From NCBI GenBank assembly GCA_964550025.1, contig CAZJYI010000130.1, forward strand, positions 1 to 32,807: a stretch of DNA of 32,807 nt, in the 5' to 3' direction. The notes under the pieces were generated by a model that was given only the letters and a program-made list of their open reading frames with translations, was not told the DNA's origin and searched no databases. Position numbers and translations under genes: made by a program. Source of the DNA: CAZJYI01 sp964550025 (GTDB lineage: Bacteria; Verrucomicrobiota; Kiritimatiellia; UBA8416; CAYOBW01). This document shows, piece after piece, positions 18,688-26,663 of the stretch. Each line of letters begins with the position of its first letter. The first letter of the stretch is position 1.

Positions 18688-18694
18688 CCCGGTG
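18677..18694. terminator. Perfect palindrome at the end of the PKS operon
   Basis: An 18-bp perfect palindrome (7-bp GC-rich arms CACCGGG/CCCGGTG around CTAG) covers the SDR stop codon at 18685-18687. A second small stem (GGCGC/GCGCC, 18703-18716) follows. Neither has a T-run, so this is a possible factor-dependent terminator or mRNA-stabilising hairpin between two convergent genes. Confidence 0.45.
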
Positions 18695-18725
18695 CGTTGC
18701 TGGGCGCGATGGCGCCTGATCCTGG

Positions 18726-20555
18726 TCACGACCGCGGAAGTAGCACAAACGGTATTTCTACAGACTCCCCGATCGCAGGGGCCTCGAATTCTACCAATCC
18801 CGTCCCACTGGCCTGCGCAAACAGGTAGGAGGGGGAATCGACCGGTTGCGTGAAGGTAAAGCGAGCCCTCAAGGGACGGCCGTCCGGCGTTGTTGACATC
18901 ACCGTCACTACGAAATCCTCCAGATGCACGCACTCTCCCGGTTGCATGGGATGGCCCGAATCCCGGAACAGGCGGTCGATCCGTGCTGATGCAAAGCCGT
19001 CGTGAGGCTCAATGTCCAGCGTTCGCGAATCCACTCGCGTGACGTTGATATGGAGGTGCAGGCCGGATGACAGGAGATGGCACCGGTCCGGAAGGGAGTT
19101 GGCCAGCTCGGTGCGCGTATAGAAGCCCACGGTTGCAAGGGCGGCGGATGGGGCGTTGAGGAGGAAGAGCGTTTTGCCAACGTTCTCGGGCCGGTTGACC
19201 AGTGAGACCACCGCGTGTTCCGTGAAGTGGTCGTTGACGCGTGCCAGCCCCGTGCTGTTTGCGGGTAGCAGAATGGGCGCGAGAATGGCATGCGTAATGA
19301 AGAGGACCACTGCCACGAGGAGCGTCAGAAAGCGCCGGGGCTGTGAAGAGGGAACCCAATGCGCCCTGCCGCTACACCCCGCCAGGAACTGGGCCAGCAA
19401 TCCCATCGCTCCCAGGCTGGCGAACAGGAGCAACCGGTTCGCGGGGAACGTTGCACATGCGGGCACGAGCGAGAGCAGCATGCCGAGAGTCCAGAACCGC
19501 GCGATCGGTTCGTGACACACCACGGGGTAAAGAAGGGCAGCCAGCACGAGTGCGAACACGACGGCCCAGATCCAGAGCAGTTGCGCATGCGGCGTGGGCA
19601 TGGCCGACCAGCATCCCGACACAAACGCTGACCAGAGGCCCTGCAGCAGGATTGGAATGTGCTCAATCGCAGCCCGGGTAAAACGCAAGGGCTCCCGGAG
19701 CGGCTCCAGGTAAGCCGCGGAACCGGATACGCCGAGACCGGTCGACTGGTACCAGCCCCACCAGGCCGCTCCCACCAGGAGGTAGGGCACGAGCCCGAGT
19801 GCCCTGCGCAATGCCGGACCTCTTCCCAGCGTAAGCTCGTAGGCAAGCAGATAGGCCCCCGTCGCGACCGCCGCCTCTCCTCCCAACAGCCCCGCGAAAA
19901 GACAGAACGGGGCGAGGTAGGCGCCGGGGCGCCAGGCCGTTTCGCGCCAACGGATGTGCAGAATGAGAGTCCCAACACCGAGAACCGCGGACACCAGAGC
20001 ATTGCGGTTCGCGATCCAGCCGACCGAAAGCCCGTGTGAATCGTCGACCGCATAGAGCAAGGCTGCCAGGCCGGCCACCCACATCGGCGACGAGGTCGCC
20101 CGGAACAGGACGGCGGCAAGCCATACGAGAAGGGCATACCAAACGACGCTGTGCACGTGCATGGTAATGGGGGAGTCCGGCCAAAGGCGGTAGTCGATGA
20201 CGTGCGTCAACGCGGCCAGCGGACGAAAAAACGATACGCGCAGTTCGGGCCACGTCCACCACGGTACCCCGCCGCCATTCATCCGCTGAAGGGTCTCTTC
20301 CTTATCCCCGTTGAGGAACGCAAACATGCCCGTGTACGGTGACCCGTTCACCCATGAGGCGGTGCTGCCCAGCAGTACCTCCCGCTGGAAGAAGTCGTCT
20401 GCCTGGAAACCGGTCGTGATTGAGGTTAGTGACAGGAGCACCCCGGCCAGAACTGCGAATGCCGGGAGCCATCGCGATGCCAGTCCATCGCGAATCCGGT
20501 GTCCGATGCGATGCTTCCGGCTTTCCGCCTCGTTAAGGTCTGCAGTTGGTTTCAT
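18726..20555 (-). CDS. Polytopic membrane protein, possible GT-C-type glycosyltransferase
   Basis: From ATG 20555 (AGGA 9 bases upstream) this encodes 609 residues; the longer frame from 20807 would run into the divergent gene. After a short basic N-terminus comes a first membrane helix (LPAFAVLAGVLLSLTSITTG) directly followed by a loop with Ala-Asp-Asp, the position of the metal/sugar-binding acidic pair in GT-C enzymes. About ten more hydrophobic segments follow, then a ~190-residue soluble C-terminal part rich in beta-strand patterns (from about ARVNDHFTEHAVV). I cannot name a family with certainty. GT-C-like architecture suggests transfer of a sugar from a polyprenyl carrier at the outer face of the membrane, but the assignment rests on topology and the acidic pair only. 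It is convergent with the SDR gene and divergent from the sulfotransferase gene. Confidence 0.75.
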   Translation of the reverse strand: MKPTADLNEAESRKHRIGHRIRDGLASRWLPAFAVLAGVLLSLTSITTGFQADDFFQREVLLGSTASWVNGSPYTGMFAFLNGDKEETLQRMNGGGVPWWTWPELRVSFFRPLAALTHVIDYRLWPDSPITMHVHSVVWYALLVWLAAVLFRATSSPMWVAGLAALLYAVDDSHGLSVGWIANRNALVSAVLGVGTLILHIRWRETAWRPGAYLAPFCLFAGLLGGEAAVATGAYLLAYELTLGRGPALRRALGLVPYLLVGAAWWGWYQSTGLGVSGSAAYLEPLREPLRFTRAAIEHIPILLQGLWSAFVSGCWSAMPTPHAQLLWIWAVVFALVLAALLYPVVCHEPIARFWTLGMLLSLVPACATFPANRLLLFASLGAMGLLAQFLAGCSGRAHWVPSSQPRRFLTLLVAVVLFITHAILAPILLPANSTGLARVNDHFTEHAVVSLVNRPENVGKTLFLLNAPSAALATVGFYTRTELANSLPDRCHLLSSGLHLHINVTRVDSRTLDIEPHDGFASARIDRLFRDSGHPMQPGECVHLEDFVVTVMSTTPDGRPLRARFTFTQPVDSPSYLFAQASGTGLVEFEAPAIGESVEIPFVLLPRS

Positions 20556-20564
20556 GGGCTCTTG

Positions 20565-20568
20565 TCCT
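20565..20568 (-). promoter_or_regulatory. Ribosome binding site deciding the start of the membrane protein gene
   Basis: On the minus strand AGGA lies 9 bases before ATG 20555. This favours that start over the upstream in-frame codon at 20807, which would overlap the divergent coding region. The 157 bases 20556-20712 between the two starts must hold both promoters; I see no convincing -35/-10 pair in it. Confidence 0.5.
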
Positions 20569-20712
20569 GTTGGACGCGTCACTCTCCATGCCTTGCTCAA
20601 ATCCGGTTGCTCCAACACGGGAACGGGGGTAATATCCACGTTACTCGATACCAAGGTCAATAACTTACCAACCTGAGGGCACGACCAAGATTTCCCGGGC
20701 CCTGCCTGCGGG

Positions 20713-22035
20713 ATGTGGCCGGTGTCCCTGATCACCGGTGCCGGTACGACGGAGATTGTCACTGTCAATGCGAGAAAGAACCCGTGGACGATGACCGCTG
20801 AAACCATGTTTCAACCCGGAAAGCAGCATATCCTGATGCGCGCAGCAAACCGGGTGGGCGGAGTTCTGGAACGGTTGCACTTCCGGCCGAAAGAGCTCGA
20901 TGAAGAGCGTTTGCTGGCGAGAGCGCGTCGCAATGCAAAGTGGGACGACTTCGGTTCGGAAGACATCCGCGAGCCTTTGCGGGCCCTCGTGGATGCTGTG
21001 AACCGGTCACACCACCTCACGCCGGTGGGGCGGGATTTGCTCCGGAAGAGCATCATCGCTGCGCTTGGGGTTCGGCTACGCGTCCACCAAGCCATCGCCA
21101 GGCACCCGGAGATTCTTGACCAGCCCGTGCAGCGTCCCTTGATCATCATGGGCCTTCCGCGGACGGGCACCACGCTGCTGAATATGCTGTTGTCACAGGA
21201 TCCCGCCAGCCGTCCTCTCCTGGCATGGGAGGCACTCTGTCCTGTTCCGCTACCAAGAGTGTGGGGAATGCGCGACCCCCGCGTCCAACTGACGGCGGCG
21301 ATGATCTGGTGGATGCAGCACGTTGGGGCGCCGGAGGCCGCGGTGATGCATCCCTTTGCTCATGACGCGCCCGACGAATGCCACTGGCTGATGTGGCGCG
21401 CACTCATCGCGCCACCCTTCATAGGCATGTCGAACTATGGGGAGTGGCTTGGTGCGCAACCTGACGAAATCTACGACATTCCTTACATGGAGTACCGCCG
21501 CGAGCTCCAGGCCCTCCATTACTTCGCACCCTCACAGAAGCACTGGGTACTTAAGTCTCCGCTCCACTCGTGGGCTCTGCCCTCACTCATGAGAATCGTG
21601 CCGGAGGCCTGTATCGTACAGACGCACCGTGTGGGGCACGAAGTGCTGCCGTCGATCTGCAGCCTGGGTGCTGTTCTTACCCGTATTTTCGCCGATGATG
21701 TGTCGCAGGAGACTGTTGGGTCAATTGCCCTGGACATCGTGAGTGAGGGGCTTGAGCGGAACACCCGTGGTCGTGAAGTGATTGACTCGTCCCGTGCGTG
21801 CGACCTGAAGTATACGGACCTGGTTGCGGATCCCATCGGTGCCGTCCGCAAGGTTTACGACGACCTGGACTATGAGTACACGCCCCGGTTTGAAGCGCGC
21901 CTTCAGAGCTTTTTAGCGGATACGACACGTGAGCCACGCCCGAAACACCGCTACACGTTGGAGCAGTTTGGGCTCACAAGAGAAGCGGTGGATGAGGTGT
22001 TCGACTCCTACCACCGGCAGTACGGCCTGGTATAG
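20713..22035 (+). CDS. Sulfotransferase family protein (Sulfotransfer_3 type)
   Basis: A PAPS-dependent sulfotransferase-like protein of up to 440 residues. The 5'-phosphosulfate loop GLPRTGTT is at 147-154 and the 3'-phosphate segment, Arg306 in HRVGHEVLPSICSL, follows at normal spacing. The part before the loop (DDFGSEDIREPLRALVDAV, then a helical segment with RHPEILDQPV) is the standard N-terminal region of this subfamily, usually ~390 residues. The true start may therefore be ATG 20791 or 20806; no ribosome site decides it. Members sulfate hydroxyls of lipids or natural products, and in curacin-type PKSs a related domain activates a beta-hydroxyl for decarboxylative alkene formation. Here it stands alone, with no partner thioesterase domain. 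Its position between the PKS operon and oleBCD suggests tailoring of the same product; this is inference. Confidence 0.85.
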   Translation: MWPVSLITGAGTTEIVTVNARKNPWTMTAETMFQPGKQHILMRAANRVGGVLERLHFRPKELDEERLLARARRNAKWDDFGSEDIREPLRALVDAVNRSHHLTPVGRDLLRKSIIAALGVRLRVHQAIARHPEILDQPVQRPLIIMGLPRTGTTLLNMLLSQDPASRPLLAWEALCPVPLPRVWGMRDPRVQLTAAMIWWMQHVGAPEAAVMHPFAHDAPDECHWLMWRALIAPPFIGMSNYGEWLGAQPDEIYDIPYMEYRRELQALHYFAPSQKHWVLKSPLHSWALPSLMRIVPEACIVQTHRVGHEVLPSICSLGAVLTRIFADDVSQETVGSIALDIVSEGLERNTRGREVIDSSRACDLKYTDLVADPIGAVRKVYDDLDYEYTPRFEARLQSFLADTTREPRPKHRYTLEQFGLTREAVDEVFDSYHRQYGLV

Positions 22036-22056
22036 GTACATCTCAGGCGGGGAAGA

Positions 22057-22087
22057 GCGCTTTGCGCTGTACCCCAGCCCAAAGCGC
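22057..22087 (+). terminator. Hairpin after the sulfotransferase gene
   Basis: A perfect 8-bp inverted repeat (GCGCTTTG at 22057-22064, CAAAGCGC at 22080-22087) with a 15-base loop begins 22 bases after the stop. No T-run follows. Terminator-like but not certain. Confidence 0.45.
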
Positions 22088-22108
22088 AGTGATTAGGAGC
22101 TGGGAGCT

Positions 22109-22156
22109 AGGCGTTAGGTCTTCATTTCCTAACCTAACTACTAAAGCCTAACGCCT
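22109..22156. terminator. Inverted repeat between convergent sulfotransferase and oleD genes
   Basis: Perfect 10-bp arms AGGCGTTAGG (22109-22118) and CCTAACGCCT (22147-22156) enclose a 28-base AT-richer loop that itself holds CCTAACCTAACT. The whole 22036-22219 gap has no plausible gene. The site could end transcription from both sides, or be a short interspersed palindromic element. Confidence 0.5.
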
Positions 22157-22219
22157 CCTGACGTGGGGTAGGCACTCGTTTTGCGTTCCTGCAATACACT
22201 AATCGCCAACTCTTTGCGA

Positions 22220-23218
22220 TCAGCGCAATTGAGCGGGGAAGAACGATGCCCTGAGTTGCCGCACTCCCTCAGCCACTGCAACAGGCGGCGAGTAATCGAG
22301 ATCCCGCCGGGCAGCAGCGATGTCGAACCAGTGCGACTGGACGAATTCCTCTACGACGAAGCGCGTGATGGCCGGCTCGCCCGGGGGCTTGAAGTGGCGA
22401 TAGATCCATTCGGTCAGCGCGGCAGCGCGGAACGCGGTCCGCTCCGAGATCGACCGCGTGATGGGCGGGTAGTCCGCTGCGACGAGGACCGTATTGAGTA
22501 CCGAGCGAATCGGACGCGGTTCTCCGTCGGTGATGAAATAGACCTTTCCGTTACAGGCCGCGTCGGGTGCCAGCTTGTCCGCGGCCAGCAAGTGTGCCGC
22601 AACCGCGTTCTCGATGTGCGTGGTGTCCACCTTGTTTTCTCCATCGCCGATCAATGCAATCCGGCCCTGGCGTACGCTCATGAGGATACGGCCTACCATG
22701 TGGGGATCGGCGGGACCCCATACGATGTGAGGGCGGAGCGCCACGGTGGCAAGGCCGTCCCCCGCTGCGTTAAGGATGAGACGTTCAGCCTCCGCCTTGG
22801 TGGCGGTGTAGGGCGTGAGCGGCGTTTCCGGGTATGGTGTGGATTCATCGACCCCTTCCAGGTCGGTCCCGCCGAATACCACGCTTGCCGAGCTGGTGAA
22901 CACGAGCCGCGCCACGCCCGTGTCGCGGCAGGCGGCCAGGAGGTTCTGCACGCCGGTTACATTAACGGTATGGAAGTCCTCGTACCGGCCCCATACGCCG
23001 ACTTTGGCCGCCGTGTGAAAGACGGTTTCGATGCCCTCCAGGACATTTCGCATCTTCTCCCTGTCGCACAGGTCTCCCTGGTGAACCGTGATTCCCAGTG
23101 CAGCGAGGCGAGGCGAGGGGGAACGCTGGAAAACATGCACCTCGTCTCCGCGTGCCGCCAGTGCGCGCGCCAGCGCATTTCCCACGAACCCGGTTCCGCC
23201 GGTGACTAGAGCTTTCAT
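22220..23218 (-). CDS. oleD: OleD-like NAD(P)H-dependent 2-alkyl-3-ketoalkanoate reductase
   Basis: OleD reduces the beta-keto acid made by OleA to a beta-hydroxy acid in head-to-head olefin biosynthesis. The 332-residue product is an extended SDR of the 3-beta-HSD type: GGTGFVG at 7-13, Tyr137 and Lys141 in PYTATKAEAE, and the segment LRPHIVWGPADPHMV that is typical of OleD proteins, together with VWGRYEDFHTVNVTG near residue 75. The ATG overlaps the end of oleC by 4 bases (23215-23218), so it is the last gene of an oleB-oleC-oleD operon. Length and motifs are complete. Without the neighbours it could be read as a generic NAD-dependent epimerase; the oleC/oleB context makes OleD the better call. 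Confidence 0.9.
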   Translation of the reverse strand: MKALVTGGTGFVGNALARALAARGDEVHVFQRSPSPRLAALGITVHQGDLCDREKMRNVLEGIETVFHTAAKVGVWGRYEDFHTVNVTGVQNLLAACRDTGVARLVFTSSASVVFGGTDLEGVDESTPYPETPLTPYTATKAEAERLILNAAGDGLATVALRPHIVWGPADPHMVGRILMSVRQGRIALIGDGENKVDTTHIENAVAAHLLAADKLAPDAACNGKVYFITDGEPRPIRSVLNTVLVAADYPPITRSISERTAFRAAALTEWIYRHFKPPGEPAITRFVVEEFVQSHWFDIAAARRDLDYSPPVAVAEGVRQLRASFFPAQLR

Positions 23219-24861
23219 CGCAGTTGCCTCTCTGCCCAGAGGGCCAGTTCCTCGCGTACGATTTTGGCGTTGTGCCGGCGGTCGACCGGGAATCTCCGGT
23301 GTCGCAGGATGTCCCGGACCACGGCCGTCTCCGGACGCTGCGTCGCCAGCTCCAGGAGTTCATCCCGGATCCTGTTCCAGTCGCGCGCCGGCGTGCCACG
23401 CTCCAGCTCCACGCATAGAACCGGTCGGGCGTACCCCGCAGCGTCACGGACGCCGACGAGGGCGGTACGGAAGACATTGCGGTGACTGTTGAACACCGCT
23501 TCCAGCGGTACCGTGAAATGCATGCCTGATGCTGTCTGGATGCGCTGACTCTTCCGCCCGCAGAGCCACAGCCGGCCCTGCGCATCGAAATAGCCGAGAT
23601 CGCCCATGCGATGAAAGAAGCGGTCTCCGGCCTGTATCTTCGCCCGCGCAGTCTGCTCGGGACGCCCAAAGTAGGTGCGGCTGACGACGGGACCGGCAGC
23701 CGCAATCTCCCCGACTTCGCCTTGCGGTACCTGGAGCTCATCCGACCACTCTTCGAGAGGTTCGTCCGTGATGCGTATAATCCGGACATCCATGTCACCG
23801 ACGGGTTCTCCTACGCAGACCCCGTGGCCTTCTTCGCTCATCGCCAGCGTCTCGGAGAGAATCTCGTCCCCGGTGATGCACGTCACCGGCAGAGCCTCGG
23901 TGGCGCCGTATGGTGTGAAGAAGGTCGCTCCCTCGAGCATGTCGCTGACGTTCCGCACAACGTGTCCGGGGACCGGGGCCCCGGCACTCACGACGCGCTT
24001 CAGCGAGGGGAGCTTGATGCCACGCTTGGCCCCGTGGCGACCGAGTCTGTTCAGGAGGGCCGGGGATCCGAACATGTTCGTAATCTCAAAGGCTCGGATG
24101 GATCGGACAAGCCAGGAAGGGATGGCCAGACCGGGCCGTGAGAAATCGATGTTGGCCAGGACCAGCGTGGCACTCAGTGCGGGACCGAAGAAGGCGAAAT
24201 GGGGAAATGTCACGAGGTCGCGTTCGCCCTCCTCGCAGCCAAAGCAATCGCGCAGCGCTCCGACTTGGGCATTCAGGAGGCCGTGGTTGTAGACCACGCC
24301 CTTCGGGGGCCCCGTACTACCGCTTGTGAACGCGACGATGGCGGGATCGTCGGTCGTCACGTCAGGCAGCGACTGGTTCGAGGTCTGCCCCAATGCGCGC
24401 AGTGTGGTGTAGCTCATCACGCCGCTGCGGCGTGATGTCCGGCGTGCGGTGGAGATGGCGGTTTTCACGGAGCCCTTGCCCCATCCCGCCAGGCGCCGAC
24501 CGAAATGCGCCAGGGGAACGCCAATGAAAGCCTCGGCCTCGGCATCCCGCATGCAGCCGGCCATCCGCTCGCGCCCGATGCCGGGATCGACGCCGACGAG
24601 GATTCCGCCGGCCTTGAGCAGCCCGAAGGCGAGGGCGAAGAACTTGAAGCCGGGTTGCACCAGGAAGATGGCGCGCACACCCGGGCCAATGCCGACCTCC
24701 ATCATTCCGCGGGCGATAAGCTCGCTCTCCTCGTTGAGCTGTTCATACGTGTATCTCGGCGCGCGATCGGGGTTGCCGTAGGGACGTGGGCAGATCAGGG
24801 CGGTCATGTCAGGTTGGCGCTTCGCCATGGCGGTGAGGTGCCCTGCAAAGTTGGCCGTCAT
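23215..24861 (-). CDS. oleC: OleC-like beta-lactone synthetase (AMP-ligase fold)
   Basis: OleC adenylates a 2-alkyl-3-hydroxy acid and closes it to a beta-lactone, releasing AMP; it belongs to the acyl-CoA synthetase superfamily. The 548-residue product has the ATP loop TSGSTGPPKG at 179-188, FTPYGATEALP at 315-325, the MGDLGYFDAQGRLWLCGRKS hinge region and the C-terminal FPVDRRHNAKIVREELALWA that is characteristic of OleC rather than fatty acyl-CoA ligases. It overlaps oleB (start) and oleD (end) by 4 bases each, so the three are translationally coupled. Related enzymes make the lactone ring of beta-lactone natural products (nocardiolactone NltC), so the end product may be a lactone if OleB is slow or selective. 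Confidence 0.93.
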   Translation of the reverse strand: MTANFAGHLTAMAKRQPDMTALICPRPYGNPDRAPRYTYEQLNEESELIARGMMEVGIGPGVRAIFLVQPGFKFFALAFGLLKAGGILVGVDPGIGRERMAGCMRDAEAEAFIGVPLAHFGRRLAGWGKGSVKTAISTARRTSRRSGVMSYTTLRALGQTSNQSLPDVTTDDPAIVAFTSGSTGPPKGVVYNHGLLNAQVGALRDCFGCEEGERDLVTFPHFAFFGPALSATLVLANIDFSRPGLAIPSWLVRSIRAFEITNMFGSPALLNRLGRHGAKRGIKLPSLKRVVSAGAPVPGHVVRNVSDMLEGATFFTPYGATEALPVTCITGDEILSETLAMSEEGHGVCVGEPVGDMDVRIIRITDEPLEEWSDELQVPQGEVGEIAAAGPVVSRTYFGRPEQTARAKIQAGDRFFHRMGDLGYFDAQGRLWLCGRKSQRIQTASGMHFTVPLEAVFNSHRNVFRTALVGVRDAAGYARPVLCVELERGTPARDWNRIRDELLELATQRPETAVVRDILRHRRFPVDRRHNAKIVREELALWAERQLR

Positions 24862-25760
24862 GACGACTCCTCCCCGGCTAAGGGGTGCCGCTCAAGAAAC
24901 GAACGCACGAGCTGCGAGACTTCGGTGCCCACATCTTCGAGCACGTAGTGCCCGGCATTATCGAAGGCGTGCACCTCGGCATCCGGGAGGCGTCGCCGCC
25001 ACTCCGCCAGGATGTCCGCATCGAAAATGTAGTCGCGTAGTCCCCAGCAGATGAGGACCGGCAGGCCCTGGTAGCGTTCGATACTCTCGTCGAGTTCGGT
25101 GGCCAGGTCGTAGGCGGCATCACTCGGGTCGAGCGGGATGTCCTGAACAAAGCGGAGCACCGCCCGCCTGTTGCGCCAGTTGTTATACGGGTCCAGGTAG
25201 CCTTGGCGGACCCCCGAGGGGAGCGACGTGACTGCGCAGGTGTTCGCGGCTTTGACGACAAACGCGTTGAGACCACGGACTAGGAAGGGGCCGATGAACG
25301 GCGCCCGCGCCACCCGCAGGCTGGGCGGGAATGCCTTGCCTTCCGGAAGGTGGAAAGCCGCCGTGTTCAGGATGACCAGCCGCTTGACACGTTCCGGGTG
25401 TCGCAAGGCGAACCCGAGACCGATCGAGCCACCCCAATCGTGAACGATGAGCGTGATGTTTGACGTGATTCGGCGGGCCTCCAGCAACGCTTCGAGGTCG
25501 TCGATCCGTGAGGCGAGCGTGTAGGCGTACTCCTTGTCGGTAGGCACGCCCGACAGGCCCATGCCGATGTGATCCGGAACCACGGTGCGGTATTGATCGG
25601 AGAGATCGGCGACTAATTTGCGGAAGAAAAACGACCAGGTCGGGTTTCCGTGCACCATGACGATGGGTTCGCCTGACCCTGGCCCCTCATCAAGATAGTG
25701 CATGCGTTGCCCGTTGGCCGTTAGGAACCGACTGCAGAAGGTGTAATCCGGGTACGCCAT
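24858..25760 (-). CDS. oleB: OleB-like alpha/beta-hydrolase (beta-lactone decarboxylase)
   Basis: OleB is a haloalkane-dehalogenase-like hydrolase that decarboxylates cis-beta-lactones to cis-olefins. From ATG 25760 the product is 300 residues, with HGNPTW (37-42) forming the oxyanion hole, nucleophile Asp108 in VHDWGG, an acidic residue after WGLRDYIF and the catalytic His in FDNAGHYVLED. An upstream in-frame ATG at 25835 would add 25 residues (MSIAALTFTFLWCCDAHGHS) that look partly like a signal sequence; OleB is cytosolic, so I prefer 25760, but neither start has a good ribosome site. It heads the oleBCD operon, divergent from the thioesterase gene. The 144 bases 25761-25904 should contain both promoters; I could not assign a clear -35/-10 pair. 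Confidence 0.88.
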   Translation of the reverse strand: MAYPDYTFCSRFLTANGQRMHYLDEGPGSGEPIVMVHGNPTWSFFFRKLVADLSDQYRTVVPDHIGMGLSGVPTDKEYAYTLASRIDDLEALLEARRITSNITLIVHDWGGSIGLGFALRHPERVKRLVILNTAAFHLPEGKAFPPSLRVARAPFIGPFLVRGLNAFVVKAANTCAVTSLPSGVRQGYLDPYNNWRNRRAVLRFVQDIPLDPSDAAYDLATELDESIERYQGLPVLICWGLRDYIFDADILAEWRRRLPDAEVHAFDNAGHYVLEDVGTEVSQLVRSFLERHPLAGEESS

Positions 25761-25890
25761 ACGTGGCGACGATACAGAATGCCCGTGGGCGTCGCAACAC
25801 CAAAGGAATGTGAACGTCAGCGCCGCGATCGACATGATAATGCTCGCCGCCCATGCCAGGTGTCGCTAGTTTGGAATCATGTTTGATTCG

Positions 25891-25897
25891 AGGGGAG
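25891..25897 (+). promoter_or_regulatory. Ribosome binding site supporting a GTG start
   Basis: AGGGGAG lies 7 bases before GTG 25905 and fixes the start of the thioesterase-like gene at a non-ATG codon. Confidence 0.65.
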
Positions 25898-25904
25898 ATT
25901 TGCC

Positions 25905-26651
25905 GTGAAAGGTTCGCCGTGGTTTGCTTCGTCAGTTCACTCGCCGCGTGCACGCCTGTTCTGTTTTCCGCCCGCGGGGGCCGGTAGCGTGGGGTACCGG
26001 ACCTGGCGTAGCCTACTGCCACAGGATGTCGACCTCTGCCCTGCGATGCTACCTGGACGGGAGACGCGGCGAGGCGAACCGCCGGGCAGCGACATGGCTG
26101 TACTCGCGCGCGACGCAGCGCGCGCCATGACCCCACTGCTTGATGCGCCCTTCGCCCTTCTCGGTTACTGCATGGGGGCTTACATGGCGTTCGAGGTGGC
26201 CCGCGAGCTGCGTCGTTCGGGCAAGCGATTACCGGAGTATCTGCTCGTGGCGGGCCGCCGTGCCCCCCATCTACCCGACGTTGGCCCACCCATGTCCCGG
26301 ATGTCGGATCGCGACTTCATTGTTGCACTTGAAAGACGATATGCCGGGCTGCCTCCTCACGTACGCGGAAACCCGGATCTGCTTGCGATGTACCTCACGG
26401 CGCTGCGAGCCGATTTCGTCGTGCTGGATGGCTATGAGTTTGCCCCTGAGCCGCCGCTGCCGGTTCCCATCCACGCGTTCGTCGGAACGCGCGAATCCGA
26501 CGCAGCCGGGGAAGGGATAGAGGCTTGGTCTTCCCATACGAGCAGCGAGTTCGTTCCGCACACCGTCGAAGGGAAAGATCTCGTGCTTGCCGAGTCCAAG
26601 AAGGCCTTCGTCGAGGCAGTGCTTCCGTTCCTCCGGGCCATGGGCGAGTAG
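25905..26651 (+). CDS. Type II thioesterase-like alpha/beta-hydrolase with altered catalytic residues
   Basis: A 248-residue stand-alone thioesterase of the GrsT/RifR type, which normally clears or releases chains from PKS/NRPS carrier proteins. FCFPPAGAGSVGYRTW near residue 20 is the family's opening motif. The nucleophile elbow, usually GHSMG, reads GYCMG with Cys89 in place of Ser and Tyr for His. At the C-terminus the usual GGHFFL reads GKDLVL, so the catalytic His is replaced by Asp225; His219 lies six residues earlier and might substitute. An Asp in GTRESD sits at the acid position. Cys nucleophiles are known in some beta-lactone and beta-lactam forming thioesterases. It is divergent from oleB and convergent with the GH13 gene (12-base gap). 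It may release the PKS chain, act as an acyltransferase, or be inactive. Confidence 0.85.
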   Translation: MKGSPWFASSVHSPRARLFCFPPAGAGSVGYRTWRSLLPQDVDLCPAMLPGRETRRGEPPGSDMAVLARDAARAMTPLLDAPFALLGYCMGAYMAFEVARELRRSGKRLPEYLLVAGRRAPHLPDVGPPMSRMSDRDFIVALERRYAGLPPHVRGNPDLLAMYLTALRADFVVLDGYEFAPEPPLPVPIHAFVGTRESDAAGEGIEAWSSHTSSEFVPHTVEGKDLVLAESKKAFVEAVLPFLRAMGE

Positions 26652-26663
26652 CGCGAAGTCCGG

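Noticed and set aside
20556..20807. N-terminal extension of the membrane protein to 20807
   Set aside because: It would overlap the start of the divergent sulfotransferase gene, and a ribosome site supports ATG 20555 instead.
22181..23209. A 342-codon plus-strand frame opposite oleD
   Set aside because: It is the shadow of oleD, which has complete Rossmann and Tyr-x3-Lys motifs; the plus-strand product has no recognisable features.
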